Assembly: GCA_029204225.1 (NCBI GenBank)
Contig: CM055109.1
Coordinates: forward strand, 43,899,054 to 43,963,053
Direction: 5' to 3'
Source: Diphasiastrum complanatum
Lineage: Eukaryota > Streptophyta > Lycopodiopsida > Lycopodiales > Lycopodiaceae
DNA: 64,000 nt
The first letter of the stretch is position 1; every line of letters begins with the position of its first letter. A program made the translations under genes and the position numbers. The notes under the pieces were generated by a model that saw only the letters and a list, made by a program, of their open reading frames with translations, did not search any database and had not been told where the DNA came from. This document shows positions 11,865 to 22,859 of the stretch, piece after piece.

Positions 11865-11876
11865 GCTCTGATACCA
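11865..11876 (-). promoter_or_regulatory. Primer-binding site (tRNA-iMet type)
   Basis: The minus strand reads TGGTATCAGAGC immediately after LTR terminal CACA. This is the complement of the 3' end of plant initiator tRNA-Met and is the usual minus-strand primer site in many plant LTR elements. Confidence 0.85.
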
Positions 11877-12300
11877 TGTGAAAAAAGTGGATCTTGAATG
11901 GATCCAACTCACAAAATACTCGGCTAAGATCTTTGCACAACAAGCTACAAAAGCTAGAAATGGCAAGCATCCTAATGCAACCTTTGATACACATGAACTT
12001 GACAAAGCATTCAAGAGACAAAAGAAACTGATAACATCAAACAAGGCTCTTAATTGTAGCCTACCACTTTTGAAAACCTCTTAAGATCATACACAAAAGC
12101 TTGAAGACAATACACAAAGCAATGCTCTCAATGGAGGAAGAAACTGTGACAATGATCTATTGATCTCTCTCAGCAATACAAAAAGTTTCTCCAACCTGTT
12201 CTCCACGAATTTCAGCCTAATATAGGTGAGAGAGATGACTCTCTCTCCTCTCTTTAGAACTTAGGACCCAATTTTAGGGGACCAGTAGCCTTAAATAGCT
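11877..12300 (-). mobile_element. 5' LTR (at least part) of gypsy element 1
   Basis: In plus orientation it starts TGTGAAAAAAGTGG next to the primer-binding site. A TATA-like GCTATTTAAGG on the minus strand lies near 12,289-12,300. The outer edge is unclear: it may end near 12,300, where the inverted-repeat arm begins, or run to about 12,550, where the minus strand has TGTGGCAATTACG. No matching 3' LTR was found in the window. Confidence 0.55.
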
Positions 12301-12620
12301 CTTAATGTGACGTTGATTGATGCAGGAGGTGGGCCTTGGGGCTTGTGACAATAGAATCAAACAAACTTTTTCTAAAAGAAATGTCAAGTCCCCATTGGTT
12401 TGTGAAGAGAGAAGCACGATGAATGTTTCTTGAATCCACTCTATACAAACTTTGTTAGAGTAAGAATCAAGATTGACATTTGTGTCTTCTTCGAACTTTT
12501 CGATCTCATTTTCTTTTCTAGAGGACACAACACCTCGTAATTGCCACACTACAAATTAGAAATATCAATTCTTGACTCCATCAGATTTTTCTTGCTTGTC
12601 CAATTGGCTTTGATGACTTA
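12301..12620 (-). repeat. Inverted-repeat arm, left
   Basis: This segment is the reverse complement of 15,922-16,262 at high identity over its full length. Both begin or end at CTTAATG(T/C)GACG and both contain GTGTGGCAATTACGAGG on the coding-like strand. The right arm has about 22 extra bases. Either the arms are long terminal inverted repeats of a DNA element, or an LTR fragment was duplicated in inverse orientation. Confidence 0.85.
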
Positions 12621-13270
12621 ATTTGTAATATTTGTTTAGTTGATTTTTGATTTTTTGTTATGATTTCAAATAATTATTTACAAACCTATGTATTTTCAAC
12701 TAATCTTTTATTTTCAATTCAATTATTTTTTGAATTACTTTATTTATTTGATAGTTTGTACATACATTAGAACTAATTAAAAATAACAAAATATTTTTTA
12801 GATAAATGTTAATATGTCTACAAATTTAATACTATAGTTTTTTGGTATTTTTTTGATTATTTGGTACATTTTTCATTATTCAGAAATTTTTTTTCTTGGA
12901 GACCCATCAAAAAAATTTCTTTTTTGATCCACTTGGCACGACTCAGCAGAATTGTTTGTCTTTTAATAGGTTTCCACCGGTTGCGGCCGGTTCCAGAAAT
13001 TGTCTCCATTCGCCAAAACGAATTCTTTTAATTTTATTTTTGATGGGTTTGCACCCGCCACGAGTTTTTTTTCTTTATTTTTTTGACGGGTGTACCTGTT
13101 GCAATGGCAAAAAAATTTTTTTGATTTGGAGACGTGGTTACACGTATCCCATAATCAAACATGACGTTTGAAAGACAGGAAAAAGTATATATAGAGGTCA
13201 TTTCACAAGCACTTGGTAGAATTTGTCTACCAATTCTCACTAAGACATGTGGAGGATGACTTTGGAAGCA

Positions 13271-13305
13271 ATGGTCTCCACCAACCGAGGTGGGTGGAGG
13301 CCCAT
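13271..13305. repeat. Imperfect hairpin with 10-base loop
   Basis: Arms ATGGTCTCCACC and GGTGGAGGCCCAT flank a 10-base loop. The arms and the loop length match the better hairpin at 15,034-15,081; the loop sequence differs. Confidence 0.7.
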
Positions 13306-13691
13306 TTACGTCTATATCTATATAGTTATGTATATTCTTATAAATGGATCTCGTCGCTGTGGGTAGAGAACTATTTCTCGTAAATGGTTCTCTACGCCGA
13401 AAACAGCTAAAACAAAAACTATTTGTTTTTTTTTAAGGGAGCCCGCCACAACGGGTTAGAAACATGAGTTGATAACAATTGAGTAAACTAGTGCGTGCAT
13501 GCCAATTAAAACTTGTGAGTTTTTGTAGTGTTGAAAAATCGTCTATTTCAATATAGACCCACCAACATTAGGATTGAAGTAGTCTTTATAGATTTGTGAG
13601 AGTTTGGACAATTCATTAAGCTGGATTTCTAGCAAGACAACCATTTGACTATCTAAATTTCGAGTTTGTGCTCTTTTAATATAGTTGATTG

Positions 13692-13694
<3 letters not shown>

Positions 13695-13740
<46 letters not shown>
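13695..13740. repeat. (GA)n microsatellite
   Basis: An uninterrupted GA dinucleotide run of about 46 bases. Confidence 0.95.
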
Positions 13741-13742
<2 letters not shown>

Positions 13743-13759
13743 CCTTAAACATATTTCAA

Positions 13760-14010
13760 AGTACCAAGTACAAAAAGAACGTAGACAACTCCAAGCCCCA
13801 TTCAGTACATTGCCCAAGGAGGTAGACTATACAATAGCGCACTCCACATAGGGTCATAGTAACAGATGGGGTTGAGCCCTCAAACACATGCGGATTCCCG
13901 GCAATCCATATTTTCCACAAAACTGCTAACTTGTAGACATGCCAAAAGGTGAGATCAAAGTGACGAGTGAGGTGTCACCCAAAAAGAGAAAGGGGAAAGC
14001 CCAACTAAGA
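13760..14010 (-). pseudogene. Possible LINE 3' end
   Basis: The minus strand translates to a fragment containing LWKIWIAGNPHVFEG. This resembles the W-x-I-W-x-x-R-N motif found after the zf-RVT domain at the C-terminus of plant L1-like LINE reverse transcriptases (compare LWNIWLDRNSREFQ in the 42.4-kb LINE). Only this short motif supports the call. Confidence 0.3.
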
Positions 14011-14690
14011 AGCCCATGAAGTAATCAATGACAATGGTGCTAGCCAGCAAAGAAGATAATCACCAAAAAGAACAAGGGCCTCATTAGAAAAACAAACCTT
14101 CAAAGCAGACGACACAACAGGGAGATCATGTCGGTCAACAAATCTACCATCTGGACTGCCTTATGCAAGAGAGAGAGTAGCTCTGGAAACTAAGGAGGGT
14201 GCAGCGTAGCCTGATCGATTAGTTCCTGGTACACTTCATGCATACAAAAATGAAGGAGTTGTTGAGTTGGGACTTGCACTTGCGATATTGGCGCTTGCGA
14301 AGGTGGATGGTGACAAATGGAGCCGTCTTGCAGAGGTGAGCAGGCTTGGGAGGGAGGATCCTTGGCGAGGCCCCAAAAAGTGCTTCTTCATGTCCCTGGT
14401 TTTCTTGCAGGTTGTCATTGAACTGGTGGGATCCTACAGTAACGCTTGGCCTTTCAAACTCAAATTCACCATGCTGACTAAGGATTGGGCAAAGGAAGGA
14501 AGTGGAGGTCGGCGGTCTGTGAGCAGTTTGAAGATCCTTCCCACCGTCTTTCCCACAGAAAGCATGAGGGCCCACCAAGCCAGGAGCGATGTTAGAGGGC
14601 TGAGAGACAGCCACAGGCACAACAGCCAGCCAGTGAGAATTTGCACAATTTAGAACCGGAACAGGAATCAAACTGAAGTATACTGATGCG

Positions 14691-14722
14691 TGTCTCTCTC
14701 TCTCTCTCTCTCTGTCTCTCTC
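14691..14722. repeat. (TC)n microsatellite
   Basis: A TC dinucleotide run interrupted once by G. Confidence 0.9.
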
Positions 14723-15033
14723 ATCGCTGCTCCTCTCTCTCTATATGGAGACCCATCAGGAAATAGAAATAAAATGAAATGTTTTGATGTGTCTCCACCC
14801 ATCAGAAACACAAATATAAAAAAAACGGTCTGATGGGTTTATAAATGACACGTGTCAATACCAATTTATTTCATAAGTGATATTTTATTTCTACTCCCCA
14901 AATTTCTTATATATAGAAGTGCTCTCCACCATAGATTCACATGATTTCATTTTCCCTCTTGCTTTTTATTGAAATCTACGATTTTGTGAGCGAATTGTGA
15001 TTTTTCGATCATCTTCAATTATCAACATGCTCT

Positions 15034-15081
15034 GTTCAGATGGGTCTCCACCCGTCGCGGCAGGTGGAGACCCATTTGAAC
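15034..15081. repeat. Near-perfect hairpin, 19-bp arms
   Basis: Arms GTTCAGATGGGTCTCCACC and GGTGGAGACCCATTTGAAC pair with a single mismatch around the 10-base loop CGTCGCGGCA. Similar arms recur elsewhere in 12.9-15.1 kb. Confidence 0.9.
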
Positions 15082-15249
15082 TTTTTTGAATTTTTTTCCA
15101 AAAAAATCTTCTAATGAGTATTTATTATGTATCTTATTATCTCATTATATTTTGTGCAGGTTTTTTATGCTACTGAAGAAACCATCATCAAGTTTGTTGG
15201 AAGGGCCATGTGATTATACTTGAATAGAGCATGGAAATAGTGGAGAAGC

Positions 15250-16714
15250 CCAACACTAACGAGCTTTTGTGAAAGCTTTCAATGTTCTCTCTAAGGTTTC
15301 TGTGGGCGAGCCTAACTTCTGAATGGATGACGTCGAGACTTTGGTGTTATTCGTGGAATATGGATGGTAGACAGCATTGCGGTTGATAGTGTCGAGATTA
15401 TGACCCATGGTGCAGATGGATCTGAGCGCTACATTGTTTTGTGTTGCGAGGACATTGCTCATTTCACCAAGGTGCCACCAACTCATGATGCAGATGGCAA
15501 TCTTATACACTTCAGAGGTCAATTAGGTGCAGGAATGATTGCTCTTGCGAATTTGCATGGTATATTAAGAAGCATTGAGAATATGGAGACAAGGTATGAT
15601 GAGACAAGGCAAAAGTAGAGAGGGGATGCATTTATGAAAAATGGAATTATTGATGAAGAAATTTATCAAAATGTATTACAAATAGCTTCACAAGCAGCCT
15701 CCCAAACGACTTGCATGAGGATAGAACACTCCTTGACCAAGAGGATACATCCTTGCAGGACATGAAATAGTACCTTATGTTCCTGTTGTGTCTCAAAGAC
15801 AAGGCGAAACAACTAGCAGAGCAAGGGGAGGAAGGGAATCAAGAGGGAAAAGGTTCAAAAGAACTGGACGTAGACCAACTATCGCTTTTTCAGAAAGTCA
15901 GGATGAAATTGAGCGTGGCCGTAAGTCATCAAAGCCAATCGGACGAGCAAGAAAAAATCCAATGGAGCCAAGAATCGATATTCTAATTGTAGTGTGGCAA
16001 TTACGAGGTGTTGTGTCCTCTAGAAAAGAAGATGAGATCGAAGAGTTCGAAGAAGACACCAATGTCAGTCTTGATTCTTACTCTGATGACGTTGGCTATG
16101 TCTAGGGATGAAGTTTGTACAGAGTGGATTCAAGAAACATTCATCGTGCTTTTCTCTTCACAAACCAATGGGGACTTGACATTTCTTTTGAAAAAAGTTT
16201 GTTTGATTCTGTTGCCACAAGCCCGAAGGCCCACCTCCTACATCTATCAACGTCGCATTAAGACCGATGTGCTTCCAACAAGGAGATGCCCTAGAAATTT
16301 TGTTTGATAGCCTAGAAACATTCTTGGCTACATTTCAAAAATTTAAGAAAACTGATAGGATAGATTCTGCAGATTTATACAAAGAGAGGTATCCAAAATA
16401 GGGGAAAACCGGTGAAGGTTCGAAATTGGATGGTCTATGCAAGAATAGGTTCCTTGTGTTTTGTAAGTTTGAACCTGTAGATGGTCAGCATTTTTGTTTT
16501 GCATGTAATGTGATAGCGCCTCATGCAGTGAGACATAACAAAATATTAAAAGCAACATTCAAGGAGAGGTTCTTGTATGTACACGCAAGAATATGTTTGT
16601 TCAAAAACAAGACACGTTACATATTGGAATCCGATAGGCTGAACTTCGAACCAAAAAACAAACAAAAGGAAAGCAGCCTAGTAGAAATAATGGAACGTGT
16701 CGATAGCTTTGGAT
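15250..16714 (+). pseudogene. Decayed unknown coding unit, left part
   Basis: Open stretches at 15,364-15,618 (IALANLHGILRSIENMETRY), 15,788-16,105 (a basic segment with RGGRESRGKRFKRTGRR followed by acidic EDEIEEFEEDTN) and 16,426-16,710 (CFACNVIAPHAVRHNK) suggest former coding sequence. I recognise no family. The right inverted-repeat arm overlaps the middle frame. The unit is cut at 16,714 by copia element 1 and seems to resume at 22,860. Confidence 0.35.
15922..16262 (+). repeat. Inverted-repeat arm, right
   Basis: Reverse complement of 12,301-12,620, with one internal insertion of about 22 bases near 16,085-16,110. The outer end is GTCGCATTAAG at 16,262. No target duplication could be seen outside the two arms. 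Confidence 0.85.
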
Positions 16715-17396
16715 TGTTAAAAATTCACAATTCTAGCTTGACTAGTTTTGGTCATATGACTTGTAAATAGTTAGATGGTCATGATGTGGCTTGTCACACA
16801 TGCCAAATAGCATAGGATTCCATTCATAAGGATGTTCTCAAGTAGACCTAAGTGTTAGAACCTTTGGAATGAGTCCAAATTATGCTTAGATACAAGGGAG
16901 AAAAAATAGGAGCTAATTTTGGTAATTTTTGCATTGTTGAGGGATCTCCAAGATTCCAACCCTAACTTGGTAGGGATGAAAGATCCACCAAAATTAACAT
17001 TAGGGATAGGTTTAGGGCTACTCATGCCTGCCCAAAACCGTGATGGATCATGTATATATAGGTGATGATATCTCACCAAAATTAATCAAGCAATTTCATG
17101 TTTTTTCTCTCATAATGGTGCAATTGCTGTCTATGTTCATAATTGTTTGAGTACTTGTGATTACTAATGATTATAGGATTGAATGTAGGTCTGGTGTACA
17201 GTACTCAGACTGTGGGAGGCCGTACTTTCACACGTGTGAAGCCTTCTTCAAGGATTTGGGCCATTTAGTGAGGTTCAAGCATAGATTTTTGATGGATTTT
17301 GATGGTTCAACTTGTGCTAATCTTATGAAATCATAATCTATTGTTTCCCTCATCATTTCAAGTGTTTTAGGATCCTTATTTGCTGTAATTTTTACA
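16715..17396 (+). repeat. 5' LTR of copia element 1
   Basis: Begins TGTTAAAAATTCAC and ends GTAATTTTTACA. A TATA box TATATATA is at 17,053-17,060. A 14-bp palindrome TTCACACGTGTGAA holding a CACGTG G-box core is at 17,227-17,240, downstream of the TATA box. Confidence 0.95.
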
Positions 17397-17409
17397 TGGT
17401 ATCAGAGCC
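17397..17409 (+). promoter_or_regulatory. Primer-binding site, copia element 1
   Basis: TGGTATCAGAGCC directly abuts the 5' LTR end and matches the initiator tRNA-Met type used by most plant copia elements. Confidence 0.95.
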
Positions 17410-18207
17410 TAAAGGCTGAAATGAGCTAAATCCTTGGTTTTCATTCAATTTGATCACAATTTTTGATCTAAATCTTGTGTAGATTGGATCTTAGCATCTA
17501 CTATTGATTCTAGAACTCAAAGTGAGTCAAATACATTGGAGATTGGTGTTGTGTGACTTCATTTGCAGGTGTTTAGGTGTCTAAAACCAGAGGCAAAGTT
17601 GAATTCAATTCACATTACCAAGATAGCAAGTTTTGGTTGCTCCAAGCATTGATTTCTAAGCGAGTTTTGGAGGTGATTTCATAGAGGAGGCTTTCTAGAA
17701 TTCAAGGAGAGGGAAGATCAGAGTTTTGGGGACTCTTCAAGGCTGTTCTAAGGTGTAGTAGACACCTCCTAAAGTGATTTAGGTTCAGTCCAACCATTGC
17801 TTGACTTATGCACCAAATTAGATCAATTTTTCATCAATTTTGATCATTTTTTGCTTGTGATTGGATAGTAGATTGTGTTGCATCCTCATTAAGTTCCATT
17901 TAGATCTTTTACAAGTGATTTTGGAAGTATATTAGGTTGCTGAAATTCACTCTTGATCAGATCATTTGGAAGCTTTAATGTTCTTTATAGAAAGAGGGGC
18001 AATTCTACTAGTATTGTCTACTTCAATCAAGCAAGTGCATTGTTTCTAGTATTCTATGATTTGATTTTGTTAGAGATCATTCTTAGATCTTTATAGGAAG
18101 TCTATTACTGATCTTTTCAGGTCCCTAAGAAGTGGGATAAGGTAGACCTTCAATCAAATCAATAGAAGTAACCTTCATTTGTGTCAAGTCCTTGATTAGG
18201 AGACTAG
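17410..18207 (+). other. Leader of copia element 1
   Basis: About 800 bases of noncoding leader lie between the primer-binding site and the gag ATG. No secondary feature was identified. Confidence 0.7.
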
Positions 18208-21200
18208 ATGGCATCTATAAATGCATATCTTTTGGATACTAATGAAAGGCTCAACAAAACTAACTATTCCATATGGAAAGTTAGAATGGAATCTATCATG
18301 ATCATGCAAGATCTGATGGAAATTGTAAATGGTAATGAGGGTGAACCTATTCATCCTCAAGAAAAAGCCAAATACATCAAGAGGTGCAATGTTGCACTAC
18401 ATTGCATAAAAATGAATGTTGCAAATGAGCTCTTAAGAGAGGTAGGAGATTGCACTTCAGCTCAAGATGCTTGGGAGACTTTGCAAAAGGTCTATGAATC
18501 CAAGAACCAAGCTAGAATGTTAGCTTTGAAGAATCAAATCTATAGAAGCTATCAAAAGAAAAGAGAGAGTGCACATACTTTTGTCCTAAGAGTAAAGGAA
18601 TTGAACAAAGAGCTAGCCTTTATAGGTGACCCTATCAAGGATGAAGAGCTTGTTCAACTCATATTGAATGGACTAAGCTTTGAATTTGACAATTTGGTTC
18701 AGGGATATGCAATTATGGGTAAGCTACCCATACTTGAAGAACTCCAAGGCACACTCATGGCCGAGGAATCAAGAAGGAGCCAAATGCAAGAGAGGATGGA
18801 TAGGCTTTCCATCCAAGGTGGAGATGACCAAGCTCTCTTCACCAAAGGCAAAGGCAAGTCCAAAGGCAAAGGATCAACATTCAAGAAGTCTACAAAGCTT
18901 GAGGATCAAGAAGGACCCCCAAAGACATCTCCATCAACCACCAAAGTCAAGAAGGACAAATCAAAGGTGAAGTGCTACTATTGTAGCAAGATGGGGCATT
19001 ATGCCTCGGAATGCTTCAAGAGGAAGCAAGATCAAAGCCAAGCCAACATGAGCAAAGAGGAGGAGGAGGAGAGTTCACATGAGGACTCTCTCATGATGTC
19101 CATATTTTCTTTAACAAACTTCAAAGGAGAAGATCCGTGGTGGATTGACTCGGGTGCTAGTTCACACATGACTAGTAAAAGGGAGTTTTTCTCTTCTCTC
19201 TTATCTTATGATGGACCTATAAAGTCTATCTATATAGCAAATGATTTTGCTTGTAAGATTGAAGGAGTTGGTAGCATTCCCCTTTGCTTAGGATCTTCCA
19301 AAAAGATCAACATAGAAGGTGTTTTGTACATTCCTACAATAACAAAGAATTTACTAAGTGTTGGCCAAATGGTAGACAATGGTTTCAATGTTGACTTTGC
19401 TTCAAATGAATGTTTCATCAAGAAGAAGGGTAAGATAGTGGCTAAGGGCACTAGACTTGGCAAACTTTATAATCTGGATGCATTTGTGGATACTAATGTT
19501 GTCATGTTGGCCGAGAAGAGCAAAATATCTACCTTTACTTTATGGCACAAAAGACTTGGACATGTCAACTCGGGTTCCATGGAGGCTATGATCAAGGAGG
19601 AGTATGCTTTAGGCCTACCAATGTCTATTGGGAAGGAAGACAAGGTTTGTGAAGCTTGTGCCTTATCCAAGGCACATAAGAAGGTGTTTCCTAACTCCAT
19701 CACAAAGTAATCTCATCCTCTTGAACTCATACACTCGGATGTGCACATTGCTAGCACCAAATCTAATGGAGGCTCATCCATGTTTTTAACCTTCATTGAT
19801 GACTACTCAAGATATTTTTGGGTGTTCTTACTTTCCTTCAAGTCTTGATACTTTTGTAAAGTTCAAGTTGTTTGTGGAAAAGCATCATAATCATAGCATC
19901 AAGATTCTTAGAAGTGACAATGGTGGAGAATTCATCTCCAATGAGTTCAAGGCCTTTTGTGAGGAGGAAGGGATCAAGAAAGAGACTTCTTGTCCTTACA
20001 CTCCTCAACAAAATGGAGTTGCTGAAAGAAGGAATAGAACATTATGTGAATGTTCTAAGGCTTTAAGATTAGATGCTTGTTTGCCCAAATCCTTTTGGGG
20101 TGAGTCTCTTGTATGTGCAAACTACTTGATGAATAGGGTGCCTTGCAAAGCAATTGAAGGCAAAACTCCTCATGAGATGTTGTATGGAAAGAAAACCAAT
20201 CTTAATCACTTGACAGTTTCTGGGTGTATATGTTATGTGCATGTGCCATTGGAAACAAGAACCAAGGAGGATCCATCTTCCACAAGAGGGATCATGCTTG
20301 GATATGCAAGCTCAAGCAAGGGCTACAAAGTCTATCTCCCATCCTTGAACAAATTTGTTGTTTCAAGGGATGTCATCTTTGATGAACATCATATGCATAT
20401 GCTTGAAGAAGGCTCAAGTGCTCCAACAATCAAGAAGAAGATGGCCGAGGAGCAAGATCTCGGTTTTGAGGAGGAGCTCATGGAGGAGCAAGCACCAAAC
20501 CCACCTATCACACCAAGGAGATCTTCAAGGGCAAAAGTGGAGCCATCAAGGCTCACATATCAAGGCAAAGGACAGCAAGTTGAGGGTATCTCATCCACTT
20601 CTTATGCTTTATCTAGTTTTGAAGAACCGTCTAATGTTGAAGATGCATTGAACTCCAAAGAATGGTATAAAGCTATGTTGGATGAGTATGATGCCTTGAT
20701 TGAGAATGAAACTTGGTTGCTTGTTGAGAGACCTCAAAGGAATGTAATAGGATGCAAGTGGGTCTTCAAGCTTAAGTTGAATGCAAATGGGAGTGTTAAC
20801 AAACGTAAAGCAAGATTAGTTGCAAAAGGTTATGCTCAAGAGAGAGGGATAGACTATGAGGAAACTTTTGCACCCGTGGCCAAGATGGTAACAATAAGAC
20901 TAATCATTGCACTTGCATCACATTTTGGATGGATTCTATGTCAAATGGATGTCTCTAATGCTTTCTTGAATGGTTTTTTGGAAGATGATATCTATATGGA
21001 GAAGCCACAAGGGTTCATCAAGCATGGAATGGAGAACAAAGTATGCCATCTCCAAAGAAGCATCTATGGCTTGAAGCAAGCCTCGAGATCTTGGAATTCA
21101 AGACTACATTGCTATCTTATTTCACTTTCTTTTGTTCAAAGTGAATATGATCCCACTCTTTACATTAAGTTTGATGATGTTGGTATTGTACTTTTACTCA

Positions 21201-22158
21201 TTTATGTAGATGACATCATCATTAGTGGAAATAGTGTTGATGGTATTGAAAAAATCAAGATAGATCTATCCTTAGAGTTCATCTAGGGTGTCTTCACTTC
21301 ATCTTAGGCATAGAAGTACTTAGAGGGTCTGATTTTATCTTTATAAGTCAAGTAAACTATGCTCAAAGTCTTTTGAAGAAGTTTAAGATGGAAGTATGCA
21401 AAAGTGTTGACACACCAATGGAGCAAGATGTAAAAGTGCCAAATGAAGATGATGAAAGATCCTTCATGGACATCACTTTGTTTAGGCAACTTATAGGTTC
21501 CTTAATGTGGATCACTATAACTAGACCAGATCTTAGCTTTAGTGTATGTAGGTTGAGCCAATCCATGCAAAAGCCATTGAATATCCATTGGAAAAAGGCT
21601 AAGAGGATTCTAAGATACATCTCAGGTACATTGGATTTTGGGATTCTATATAGAGGAGATGTGATTAACCTTCATGCATTTAGTGATTCAGATTTTGCAG
21701 GGGACAAGAGGAATAGGAAATCAACAAGTGCCTATTCAACTTTCATAGGAGAAGGTGTGGTTTCATGGCTTTCAAAAAAGCAAGAAACTATATCTCTATC
21801 TTCAACCGAGGCCGAGTACAAAGCTTTGACAACCACTACAAAGGAGGTACTTTGGATCAAGAGATTATTGGTGGAACTAAAGATCATGGATTCAGAGGAG
21901 GCACCAATAATCTACAATGACAATATATCAGGCCAACACCTTGCATCTAACCCAATCTTCCATGCAAGATCTAAGCACATTGAGATATGCCATCACTTTG
22001 TGAGAGAAATGGTGCAAGCCAAGGAGATTGCTTTGGAGCATGTTCCAAGCAATGAATGTGTAGCTGATCTACTTACTAAACCACTTCAAAAGACACCTTT
22101 TATGAAGTTCAGATCATCACTTGGAGTGATTAGTAAAGCAATGATTGAACCAAGCTAG
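18208..22158 (+). pseudogene. Ty1/copia gag-pol, three lesions
   Basis: Domains appear in the standard copia order: gag from ATG 18,208 (NYSIWKVRMESIMI, AWETLQKVYES); zinc knuckle CYYCSKMGHYASEC near 18,970; aspartic protease motif WWIDSGASSHMT near 19,140; pre-integrase LWHKRLGHVNSG; integrase with FIDDYSRYFW and DNGGEF and PQQNGVAERRNRTL; reverse transcriptase from about 20,660 with WVFKLKLNANG and YVDDIIISG; and RNase H with SDSDFAGDKRNRKST and SLSSTEAEYKAL. The frame is broken by a TAA at 19,708-19,710, a frameshift near 19,840 (early integrase) and a frameshift near 21,285 (late RT). In intact relatives the polyprotein is cleaved to give capsid, protease, integrase and RT/RNase H. Confidence 0.95.
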
Positions 22159-22161
22159 ATA

Positions 22162-22172
22162 GTGAGGAGGAG
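22162..22172 (+). promoter_or_regulatory. Polypurine tract, copia element 1
   Basis: GTGAGGAGGAG lies immediately 5' of the 3' LTR, the usual site of plus-strand priming. Confidence 0.85.
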
Positions 22173-22854
22173 TGTTAAAAATTCACAATTCTAGCTTGAC
22201 TAGTTTTGGTCATATGACTTGTAAATAGTTAGATGGTCATGATGTGGCTTGTCACACGTGCCAAATAGCATAGGATTCCATTCATAAGGATGTTCTCAAG
22301 TAGACCTAAGTGTTAGAACCTTTGGAATGAGTCCAAATTATGCTTAGATACAAGGGAGAAAAAATAGGAGCTAATTTTGGTAATTTTTGCATTGTTGAGG
22401 GATCTCCAAGATTCCAACCCTAACTTGGTACGGATGAAAGATCCACCAAAATTAGCATTATGGATAGGTTTAGGGCTACTCATGCCTGCCCAAAACCGTG
22501 ATGGATCATGTATATATAGGTGATGATATCTCACCAAAATTAATCAAGCAATTTCATGTTTTTTCTCTCATAATGGTGCAATTGTTGTCTATGTTCATAA
22601 TTGTTTGAGTACTTGTGATTACTAATGATTATAGGATTGAATGTAGGTCTGGTGTACAGTACTCAGACTGTGGGAGGCCGTACTTTCACACGTGTGAAGC
22701 CTTCTTCAAGGATTTGGACCATTTAGTGAGGTTCAAGCATAGATTTTTGATGGATTTTGATGGTTCAACTTGTGCTAATCTTATGAAATCATAATCTATT
22801 GTTTCCCTCATCATTTCAAGTGTTTTAGAATCCTTATTTGCTGTAATTTTTACA
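22173..22854 (+). repeat. 3' LTR of copia element 1
   Basis: Same 682-bp length and same TGTTAAAA...TTTTTACA ends as the 5' LTR, with about seven substitutions. The TTCACACGTGTGAA palindrome is conserved at 22,685-22,698. Confidence 0.95.
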
Positions 22855-22859
22855 TGGAT

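Larger units (their letters stand above)
12621..15921. other. Interior of inverted-repeat unit; no intact gene
   Basis: This 3.3-kb interior holds A/T-rich sequence, several copies of the motif GGTGGAGACCCAT in both orientations (near 12,897, 13,273, 13,293, 14,745, 14,788, 15,040, 15,063), two microsatellites, a possible LINE tail and a decayed reading frame near 15,250-15,920. No transposase signature is recognisable. Confidence 0.5.
16715..22854 (+). mobile_element. Ty1/copia element 1, structurally complete, young
   Basis: The element has 5' and 3' LTRs of 682 bp each, a primer-binding site, gag-pol, a polypurine tract, and a perfect 5-bp target duplication TGGAT at 16,710-16,714 and 22,855-22,859. 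I count about 7 differences between the LTRs (about 1%), so insertion was recent relative to the other elements here. The gag-pol frame nevertheless has one stop and two frameshifts, so this copy probably cannot move by itself. It lies within an older decayed unit. Confidence 0.95.
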
